Shown here: positions 1 through 7,700 of the stretch, one piece after another
Layout of the letters: each line of letters opens with the position of its first letter
Numbering within the stretch: the stretch's first letter is position 1
Source of the DNA: an uncultured Bacilli bacterium
GTDB lineage: Bacteria > Bacillota_I > Bacilli_A > ML615J-28 > CAG-313
Length of the DNA stretch: 15,055 nucleotides
Assembly (NCBI GenBank): GCA_904501965.1
Contig: CAJGCS010000009.1
Location: 1 to 15,055 of the forward strand
Reading direction: 5' to 3'
Program-made: the position numbers and the translations under genes
The notes under the pieces: generated by a model
What the model saw: only the letters and a program-made list of their open reading frames with translations
Databases searched by the model: none
What the model was told of the DNA's origin: nothing

Positions 1-613
1 CAAATTCCTCAACAACGCCTTCATAATTATTAACAATATCATATCCAGCATCATGAATATGACAAGTATCTAGGCATACTCCAATTCTAGATTTATCTAA
101 TATTAAATCAATGATAGCTGCAACTTCTTCGAAAGTTCTTCCACATTCTGTGCCTTTTCCAGACATTGTTTCAATTAATATTTTTGTTTTAGAAAAGCTT
201 GTATTTTGAATGATTAAATTTATACCTTCTGCAATTCTTTTTATTCCGTATTCAGACCCCATTCCAACATGAGCACCAGGGTGAAGCACGATTTTTGTAA
301 ACCCAAGTCGAGATGATTGTTCAACTTCTTGAGATAAAAATCTTACTGCAAAATCAAATTTAACCGGATCACTTTGTCCAAGGTTTACAATATAAGGAGC
401 ATGAACAACAACATCAGAAGTATCAATTCCATTACTGTTTGCAAACTCAAGTGCTTCATGAGCTCTTTGACTTGCAAGAGGTTTTCTAAATGTATTTTGT
501 GGTGCTCCTAAATAAATCATAAAGCAATTAGCACCATATGCTACAGCTTCTTTAGCGCTACCAAGTAGCATTAAATCACCACTATTACCAACGTGACATC
601 CAATCTTTAACAT
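1..613 (-). CDS. nfo: Endonuclease IV (AP endonuclease), 3' end outside window
   Basis: This frame starts at ATG 613 and runs open to the window edge, giving the first 204 or so residues of a protein usually about 280 to 300 long. Endonuclease IV is a zinc-dependent TIM-barrel enzyme that cuts DNA 5' of abasic sites and removes blocked 3' ends in base excision repair. Several family metal-ligand segments are visible in order: VVVHAPY, VLHPGAHVG, LIETMSGKG and CLDTCH, matching the His69, His109, Glu145, Asp179 and His182 ligands of the E. coli enzyme. The remaining ligands would lie beyond position 1. The start ATG shares one base with the TAA of the upstream helicase gene, so translation is probably coupled. 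In Bacillus subtilis nfo also follows the cshB helicase gene. The identification is firm; only completeness is unknown. Confidence 0.95.
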   Translation of the reverse strand, partial: MLKIGCHVGNSGDLMLLGSAKEAVAYGANCFMIYLGAPQNTFRKPLASQRAHEALEFANSNGIDTSDVVVHAPYIVNLGQSDPVKFDFAVRFLSQEVEQSSRLGFTKIVLHPGAHVGMGSEYGIKRIAEGINLIIQNTSFSKTKILIETMSGKGTECGRTFEEVAAIIDLILDKSRIGVCLDTCHIHDAGYDIVNNYEGVVEEF

Positions 614-1950
614 TATTTGCCTCTTTCTTTGCGTGCTTTTTGTCGATATATTTCTTGTATACGTTCTTTTTTCACTTTTTTAATTGTTTTTTCGATTAGT
701 TCTTTTCTTTTTTTCTTATAACCTGGTTTAACTTTTTTTGGCACAGGTATTTTTTTATGAACCTCTTCTTCAATCATAACAGTTTTACTTTTCTCAGTAG
801 ATTTTCTTAAAATTTTAGCATCAACAAATTCGCCATTAACAATTTTTAATACAGTCGTTTTAAGTCCTTTTGCTTGAAGATTTTTAATATATTCATCATC
901 CTCATATGCATATAAACTATATGCATTACCAGTTTGGTCAAATCTAGCGGTTCTTCCTGTTCTATGAATATAGAATTCAATATCATTTGGTAAGTCAAAA
1001 TTAATTACATGGCTTACTCCTTGAATATCAATACCACGTGCCGCAATATCACTTGCAACAACATATTGAAATTCTAAGTTATGAATTCTTCTAATCATTT
1101 GTTTTCTAATTCTATCTTCCATTGCACCGTGAAGTTTACCAACGCGGTATCCATCATTTGCAAGGTTCATAGCAAGCTCATCAACATTTTCTTTTGTATT
1201 TGCGAAGATAATCGCAAGGTAAGGATTAATTGTATTAAGAAGTTCTTTTAAAACGTCATATTTATTTTTAGCCTTACAAGGAACCATTATATGATTAATA
1301 TTACCATGAGTTAATTTTTCTTCTTTTATGCTAATACTCTTAACACGGCTTAAATATTTATTTAAAAATATTCTAAGTCCTTTGGGAATTGTTGCACTAA
1401 AGATTAAGAATTGCGGTTCTCCTTGAATTTTACCAATTAGTTTATCAACTTCAATTAGTTCTTTTTGATCAAAAATCATATCAGCTTCATCAATAACAAT
1501 TTGTTTAGCTGTATGAACTTTTAATACATTTGAATTAATTGCAAGATCACTAATTCTTCCGATTGTCCCAACAACAATTTGTGGTTGATTTTTTTCAAAT
1601 CTTTTAATTTCTGCTTCTCTATCAGCTCCACCTATAATTCTTGCAACATTAATTGTTTCTTTATATTTTACAAGTTCAACTAAGCAGTTATATAGTTGAG
1701 TTGCAAGTTCTCTTGTAGGAGAAATAATGATTGTTTGGACTTCATTTAAACTTTCATCTAAGTTTTCTAAAATTGGTATTAAAAATGAATGTGTTTTCCC
1801 ACTCCCTGTTGCGCTTTCAACTACTAAACTTTCACCTGTTAAAGCACGAGGAATTACTAAATCTTGAATTTTCGTAGGAGCATTAAAACCAATATTTTTA
1901 AGTCCTAAATTAATATATTCTTTTAAATGAAATTTATTAAATTCAAACAT
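613..1950 (-). CDS. cshB: DEAD-box ATP-dependent RNA helicase, CshB-like
   Basis: This 445-residue protein has the full set of DEAD-box motifs: a Q motif ending at Gln29, Walker A ATGSGKT (47-53), PTREL (78-82), DEAD (154-157), SAT (185-187), RGID (305-308) and HRTGRTAR (329-336). Motif Ib reads TIGR (129-132) where TPGR is usual. The C-terminal 60 or so residues are rich in Lys and Arg, as expected of an RNA-binding tail. Such helicases unwind short RNA duplexes using ATP and assist ribosome assembly, RNA decay and cold adaptation in the cytoplasm. The symbol rests on size, tail type and the neighbouring nfo gene, an arrangement also known in B. subtilis; other Csh paralogues cannot be fully excluded. 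The start ATG overlaps the TAA of mtaB by one base. Confidence 0.9.
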   Translation of the reverse strand: MFEFNKFHLKEYINLGLKNIGFNAPTKIQDLVIPRALTGESLVVESATGSGKTHSFLIPILENLDESLNEVQTIIISPTRELATQLYNCLVELVKYKETINVARIIGGADREAEIKRFEKNQPQIVVGTIGRISDLAINSNVLKVHTAKQIVIDEADMIFDQKELIEVDKLIGKIQGEPQFLIFSATIPKGLRIFLNKYLSRVKSISIKEEKLTHGNINHIMVPCKAKNKYDVLKELLNTINPYLAIIFANTKENVDELAMNLANDGYRVGKLHGAMEDRIRKQMIRRIHNLEFQYVVASDIAARGIDIQGVSHVINFDLPNDIEFYIHRTGRTARFDQTGNAYSLYAYEDDEYIKNLQAKGLKTTVLKIVNGEFVDAKILRKSTEKSKTVMIEEEVHKKIPVPKKVKPGYKKKRKELIEKTIKKVKKERIQEIYRQKARKERGK

Positions 1951-3245
1951 TACTTTTCACCTACTTCCTTTGCGTATATTTTTCCATTTTCAATACTTGT
2001 TAAAGTTACATTAACAAGTTTATTAATATAATTTTTATCAGATTTAAAATAAACATCTAAATAATTTGATGTATAACCTCTATAAAAACCATTTTTAACG
2101 TTTTCAACTAACACTTCTAAATTTTTACCAATAAATTTTCTTTCATATTCTTCTTTTAATTCTCTTGAAAGAGTAAGAAGTTCTGTAGTTCTTTCTTTTT
2201 GAACTTTAGGATCTAAATGGCCATCCATTAAATCTGCTTTAGTTCCTTTTCTTCTAGAGTAAGGGAAAATATGCATATCTGAATAAGCAACACGTTTAAT
2301 AAATTTTTTCGCTTCTTCGAATTCTTCTTTTGTTTCTCCAACAAATCCTGATAAGAAATCTGAAGTTATTGAAACATCATCAAACATACTTCTAATTTTA
2401 TCTACTTTTCCAATATATTCTTTAACACGATATTTTCTATTCATTCTTTCAAGGACGCTATCACATCCTGCTTGAGCAGGAATATGAAAATGTTTTGCCA
2501 CACGAGGTTCGTACTTTTTCAAAGTATTTAGAAGTTCATCCGTAATTTCCATAAGTTCAATTGAAGAAATTCTTAAACGGTAAAGGTTTGTATTTTCCAT
2601 AATAAGAGAAACTAGTTTTGCAAGATTCATATCAGTTAAATCACGTCCATATGCACCTGTATTTATACCTGATATAATAATTTCCTTTGTTCCTTTTTCA
2701 ACCAGAGAGTTTATCTCATCAATTACAAAAAGTGGATTTCTACTACGTATTTTGCCTCTAGAATAAGGAATAGCGCAATAGCTACAATAGTTTTCACAAC
2801 CTTCTTGAATTTTTACAAATCCTCTTGTATGAGTTTTTAAATCGTCTACTTTTAATTCTTCAAAACATTTTACTAAGAAAATATCTTCAACGATATTTTT
2901 CTTTTCCTTATTATATATAAAATCATTTACAAGCTCATAAACTTGCAAACGGTTTGAAGTACCTATAACAATATCAGCAATATTAATTGCTTCTTCACTA
3001 TGAAGTTGAGTATAGCATCCCATTGCACAAATTATTGCATTTGGATTTTTCTTTCTTGCATTTCTTATTACTTGTCTACTCTTTTGATCAGACATTGATG
3101 TTACTGTGCATGTATTAATAATAACAACATCAACATTATCCGAAGAAGAAAACTCCCATCCTTTTTTTATTAAGTAATTAATTAAAGCTTCACTTTCATA
3201 ACTATTTACTTTGCATCCTAGCGTTAATACATTAAATTTTAACAT
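1950..3245 (-). CDS. mtaB: tRNA (N6-threonylcarbamoyladenosine(37)-C2)-methylthiotransferase MtaB
   Basis: This radical-SAM methylthiotransferase converts t6A37 to ms2t6A37 in ANN-decoding tRNAs. From the chosen start the protein has 431 residues: an N-terminal UPF0004 domain with cluster cysteines C11, C46 and C77, a radical-SAM CxxxCxxC motif at C150, C154 and C157, and a C-terminal TRAM-like region from about residue 370. The frame also allows an ATG at 3269, eight codons upstream. I prefer 3245 because a GGAGG at 3256-3252 sits six bases before it, and because the protein then begins MLKFNVLTLGCKVNSYE as in the family. The 3269 start would overlap rsmE by 23 bases and lacks such a site. 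MtaB rather than MiaB or RimO is chosen from the GCKVNSYES opening, the length and the position after rsmE, as in B. subtilis (yqeU-yqeV). Confidence 0.92.
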   Translation of the reverse strand: MLKFNVLTLGCKVNSYESEALINYLIKKGWEFSSSDNVDVVIINTCTVTSMSDQKSRQVIRNARKKNPNAIICAMGCYTQLHSEEAINIADIVIGTSNRLQVYELVNDFIYNKEKKNIVEDIFLVKCFEELKVDDLKTHTRGFVKIQEGCENYCSYCAIPYSRGKIRSRNPLFVIDEINSLVEKGTKEIIISGINTGAYGRDLTDMNLAKLVSLIMENTNLYRLRISSIELMEITDELLNTLKKYEPRVAKHFHIPAQAGCDSVLERMNRKYRVKEYIGKVDKIRSMFDDVSITSDFLSGFVGETKEEFEEAKKFIKRVAYSDMHIFPYSRRKGTKADLMDGHLDPKVQKERTTELLTLSRELKEEYERKFIGKNLEVLVENVKNGFYRGYTSNYLDVYFKSDKNYINKLVNVTLTSIENGKIYAKEVGEK

Positions 3246-3246
3246 A

Positions 3247-3975
3247 TTATGCCTCCAATTCATATCCAATTACTGACATAATATATACTGGTGCAAGTTC
3301 TGTTCTTAAGATTCTAGTTCCAAGTGATACTTTGATAAAACCAGTTTCTTCGAGTAATGCAAGTTCTTTTTCGCTAATGCCGCCTTCAGGACCTATTAAA
3401 ATACAAATACTATTATATTTATTATTTTGAAGAACTTTCTTTAAAGTTTCTTCTGGATTTGTATTTTCATATGCAACTAATAGTAAATCATATTTAGATG
3501 ATTCTTTTAAAAAGTTTTTGAAGCTTATTGGATTTGATACATTTAATAAAGCTGTTCTATGTGATTGTTCACAAGCTTCTTTTGCAATTTTATTTAAGCG
3601 AATCATCTTTTTATCTAGTTTATCATCATGAAATTTCGCATTACATCTTTCCATTTCAACTGGTTGATAAAGGGAAGCACCAAGCGCTGAAACTTTTTCA
3701 ATTGTTTCTTCCATTTTTTCTTTTCTAATTATTCCATGAGCTATAGTAACACTAACGGGTAGTTCTTTTTTCTCATTAAGTTTTTCTTTAATTTCTAAGA
3801 CAACTTCATTTTTTGTAATATCAGTAATAGTTGCGACAACTGATATATTACCATCACATAGGTAAACATTATCGCCTTGTTTCATTCGCATTACTTTTGT
3901 AATATGATAGTAGTCATCATTAGAAATTGTTATATTTTGATTTTCAATAATTTTTTCGACAAAATATCTTTGCAT
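3247..3975 (-). CDS. rsmE: 16S rRNA (uracil(1498)-N3)-methyltransferase RsmE
   Basis: The 242-residue product matches the RsmE family in length and motif order. RsmE uses S-adenosylmethionine to methylate N3 of U1498 in helix 44 of 16S rRNA. An N-terminal PUA-like RNA-binding region (about 1-70) is followed by a SPOUT methyltransferase domain with a trefoil knot. Visible landmarks are KMEETIEKVSALG (87-99), EACEQSHR (133-140), the SAM-binding loop LIGPEGGIS (193-201) and LGTRILRTELA (218-228). The start ATG at 3975 is preceded by AGGTGAT at a suitable distance. It is the first gene of the rsmE-mtaB-cshB-nfo unit and has its own promoter just upstream. The gene that normally precedes it in Bacilli, prmA, is missing. 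Confidence 0.95.
   Translation of the reverse strand: MQRYFVEKIIENQNITISNDDYYHITKVMRMKQGDNVYLCDGNISVVATITDITKNEVVLEIKEKLNEKKELPVSVTIAHGIIRKEKMEETIEKVSALGASLYQPVEMERCNAKFHDDKLDKKMIRLNKIAKEACEQSHRTALLNVSNPISFKNFLKESSKYDLLLVAYENTNPEETLKKVLQNNKYNSICILIGPEGGISEKELALLEETGFIKVSLGTRILRTELAPVYIMSVIGYELEA
3252..3256 (-). promoter_or_regulatory. Ribosome binding site that sets the mtaB start
   Basis: The minus strand reads GGAGG here, six bases ahead of ATG 3245. It lies inside the last codons of rsmE, whose TAA (3249-3247) is one base before the mtaB ATG. A terminating rsmE ribosome would therefore be placed directly on the mtaB start. This site is the main reason for choosing 3245 over the longer start at 3269. 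Confidence 0.8.
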
Positions 3976-3993
3976 ATTATCACCTATTTATTT

Positions 3994-4022
3994 ATTATAT
4001 CATAAATTTTAAATTTTAGCAA
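3994..4022 (-). promoter_or_regulatory. Predicted sigma-A promoter of rsmE-mtaB-cshB-nfo
   Basis: On the minus strand a -35 TTGCTA (4022-4017) is followed after exactly 17 bases by a perfect -10 TATAAT (3999-3994), with an extended TGA just before it. The predicted transcript starts near 3987, about 12 bases before the rsmE start codon. The promoter lies directly after the terminator of the preceding gene, so the housekeeping unit appears to be transcribed separately from the lipoprotein genes. Confidence 0.75.
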
Positions 4023-4040
4023 AATATTTAACTAAATAGG

Positions 4041-4066
4041 AAAAAGGTGGTACCTAAGTACCACCT
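4041..4066 (-). terminator. Rho-independent terminator after the repeat-rich lipoprotein gene
   Basis: On the minus strand a perfect nine-base stem, AGGTGGTAC and GTACCACCT, closes a four-base loop and is followed by five T residues. It stands 61 bases after the TAA of the large lipoprotein gene and about 20 bases before the rsmE -35 box. It should separate the two transcripts. Confidence 0.88.
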
Positions 4067-4126
4067 ATATTTTTAAAGGTTTATGACAAATCTTTTAAAT
4101 ATTTCTTTTCCCCTAATATTTTTTTA

Positions 4127-4723
4127 TTATTTCCAAGTAGCAACTAAATTTAAATCGCCTTTTGTAGTTTCAGTAATACCAGCAAATGCTTGACCATTTA
4201 AAGTCCAACCAGCAAATGTAGCACCTTCTTTAACAGGAGTAGGTAATTGAGTAGCAACACCATATGCATATTCAGTAGGAGCAACTACAGGAGTTCCTAA
4301 TGATGCAGGCATTGAATCTTTATAATCACCGAAATTAACTTGTGAGAAGTCATAACTTACAGGCCATTTTTCTTTAATTGTTGCATAAACGAAACCATGA
4401 ATATTTGATCTTAAAACAGTACTATTTGATAAATCAGCACCAGATACGCTTGCAACGTAATCATACATCCATTTCCATTTAGCTGAATAAGTTTCATGAG
4501 ATAAGAAGAATGCAGGAATATTATCTCTTTGAGCATATGAAATACCAAAGAAGTCTGTTAAGTGTTCTTCTTTTTGGTCAACTGGATCAATTGATTCAAG
4601 TTTTTGACCTAAGCTTTGTAAATATGCAGTCATATCAGCTAAGAATGCAGCTTTCATTTCTTCATGAGAATTTAATGGAGAAGTACCCCATTCACCACCA
4701 GCAAGATCAAATGTTAATGCATA
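4127..4723 (-). repeat. Third, divergent copy of the helical-insert InlB repeat module
   Basis: Residues 1277-1474 form a full InlB repeat whose two halves (YALTFDLAGGEWG at the start; LPTPVKEGATFAGW and LVATWK at the end) are separated by about 140 residues. The insert repeats the landmarks of the two tandem copies upstream: an AAFLAD helix and the Y-x-A-K-W-x-W-x-x-D-Y-x-A motif at 1355-1367 ending in Gly1371. It is clearly related to them but much more diverged and shorter in the middle. Confidence 0.75.
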
Positions 4724-7700
4724 TGCAGCTTTTGGTTCTTCTTCAGGTTCTTCAGGTTGAACAGGAGCAAATGCAGCTTCATAACGGTTTGCTCTATCTT
4801 CTTCACTTGAAGCAACTGTAGCATCAGCTGTAACACCTGTACCAGTTAATGTAGCAGGAGCAGCAGCTTCAACGTTACCTTGTGTTAAATATAAGTTTTC
4901 ATCAAATACAACGTTATTAGTTGCAGTTGGGTGAACATATAAAGTTACATCGTTAAATGTATTATATTTAACAACTGAAGCTTCAGCAGAACATTCGAAG
5001 TATCCTGGAGTATTTAATGAATCACCATTAAATACGTTATTATAAGCTTCTAAAGCACCAAATCTTACACGGAATAAAGCAGCAGCAGCATTAGTAACAG
5101 CACCGCAAGTTGAACCATCAACTACGTTACCAACTAAAGTAGTTTTGCTAATAGCTTTTGTTACCCATAAAATGAATTGACCAATAGTATGAATATGACA
5201 ATTTTCAATATTTAATGTCATACCAGCTGATGAACCTTGGAATTTAAGTAATGTGTTAGTATCAGATAATACACAGCTTCTGAATACTAATGTTTCAATG
5301 CTACCACCATCTTGGAATGTAACACCAGAAACACCAGCACCGCCGCCTGTACCTTTAACATGAACACCATTGAATTCAATGTTTTTAGCAGCTAAGTTAC
5401 CAGCAACGTCTTTTGCAACTGCGATTACAGCTTCTTCAGCTTTGAATTCAGCTGGAGCTAAGTTAGCATTAGGACCTTCAATAACAACACTCTTATTGAT
5501 TACTACTGATAATGCATATTCGCCAGCAGCAAGAACAATTTTTGTTCCATCTTCAACGCCTTGAACAGCTTCATCAAGTGTAGCATAATCTTTGCCTTCA
5601 CCAACGTAAGCTACTTTTTCTTCAGGTTGTTCAGGTTGTTCTGGTTGTTCAGGTTGTTCTGGTTCTTCTGTTTGGATTTTGTTCCATTTAGCAGTTAATG
5701 TTAAATTACCAGTTGTACCAAGAGCAATTTCTTTAACTTCAGTTTCACCATCGAACCAACCTAAGAATTCATAACCTTCTTTAGTTGCAGGAGCTAAAAC
5801 GATTGGTAATGATTCGCTTGTGTATTCAGCAGGATTGCCTTGAGCTTCTCCACCATCTAATACATAAGTGATTGTATATTTTTGAACTTCTTCCCAAACT
5901 GCAGTATAGATTACTGTTACAGGAGTAGTTTCATTATCTGATTCTACAATCCATTCAGCAAATTTATAACCAAGTTTAGCAGGGATAAGTTTTAATACTT
6001 CTACGTAATCAGTTACGTCAACACCTGGAACTTGTCCTTCTCTCCAGTCACCACCGTTAAGAACGAATAAGATATATTGAGTTCCACCATCGATTCTTTG
6101 GTCTTCCCATTTAGCTGTTAATTCATAAGCTTGATCAGCAGTGAATGCTTCAACTTTTTCACCAGCAGCATTATACCAACCTAAGAATTCATGATATTTC
6201 TTAACAGGAGTAGGAATAACAACTTGTCCATAAGTGCCTTCTACAAATTCAGCAGCGCCTTCTTTACCAGCTTCCCAAGCACCACCTTCAAGGTTCCAAG
6301 TTAATGGATATTTAACAACTTCACGCCATTTAGCAACTACTGCTAAATCACCAGTTAAACCAGCAGCAATTTCAGTAACTTGAACATCACCAATGTACCA
6401 ACCTAAGAATACATAACCTTCTTCAGCAAGTTCAGGTAATGCAATTGCACTTGATTCAATGTTATAAGTAGTAGGTAAACCACAGTAATTAAACATAGCG
6501 TTACTTATAGCAGCATCACCATAGTTAGCAGTTTTGTAGTTAGCATTTTTAGTATATTGAGTTTGACCAACCCAACCTCTTAATTCATAAGCAATACTGT
6601 AAATGTAGTTACTATTTGCAGCATTTAATTCTTTTTGTGAATTATATTTATTGAAATCTTGATAAGCTTTTTTATTAGCTGAACCAGCATATTCTGCAAT
6701 GTAATCAACTAACCAAGCCCATTTAGCTCTGTATTCAGCATTGTATAAGAATAATGATGCATCACTAATTTGTGACCATGATCCAAGAGCAGCAAATTCA
6801 GCAGGAGTTAAAGCTTTATTTCTAGCTTTGTTATAGTCAGCTACGAAATCAGCGATAGCTTCTTCAACTGTTGCATAACCAGGTAATTTACCATGAGCAG
6901 ATGTATAAGTGATATTGTAATTGATGATTTCCCATTTAGCTGTTAAATCAACATTACCAGTAGAACCTTTAGCGATAACTTCTACTTTTTCACCAGCAGC
7001 ATTATACCAACCTAAGAATGCATAACCTTTTTCTTCAAGAACAGGTAATACGATATCTTTAGATTCAACATTGTATGAATTATCGATACCACAGAAATCG
7101 AACATTGAAGCTCTTACAGCAGCATCAGCATAATCAGCAGATTTGAAGTTAGCATTTTTTGTATATTGAGCTTGACCAACCCAACCTCTTAATTCGTAAG
7201 CGATTGAATAAATATGGTTACCACTTTCAGCATTTAATTCTGATTGTGAATTATATTTATTGAAGTTTGTCCAAGCTTTCTTGTTAGCTGTACCAGCAAC
7301 TGATGCAATATAATCAACTAACCAAGCCCATTTTGCTCTATATTCAGCAGAATATAAGAATTTAGAAGCATTACCAATTTCGCCCCATGAACCAAGTTCT
7401 GCAAATGATTGAGCAGTATGAGTTTTACCTTGAGAAGCATTGTAATCAGCTAAGAAATCAGCGATTGCATCTTCAGCAGTTGCATAACCACCTAATGTAC
7501 CATGTGCAGTTGTATAAGTGATTGTGTAGTTAACGATTTCCCATTTAGCTTCAACAGCTACATTACCAGTAGAACCTTTAGCTACTTTTTCAACTTTTTC
7601 TTCACCAGCGTACCAACCTAAGAATGTGTAACCAACTTTTGAAGGGTTAGCAAATACGATTTCTTCGCTTTCAATTGTGTATACACTTGGTAATACATAA

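Noticed and set aside
3246..3269. Longer mtaB start at 3269
   Set aside because: It adds eight residues unlike the family, overlaps rsmE and lacks a good ribosome binding site, whereas 3245 has GGAGG six bases upstream.
4072..4099. Second hairpin between the large lipoprotein stop and its terminator
   Set aside because: The 11-base arms carry two mismatches and are AT-rich with no clean T-run, so it is too weak to call beside the perfect terminator at 4041-4066.
4510..4821. Plus-strand open frames inside the repeat-rich gene and inside dnaJ/dnaK
   Set aside because: They lie opposite well-supported genes, have biased compositions typical of antisense shadows, and lack ribosome binding sites or recognisable domains.
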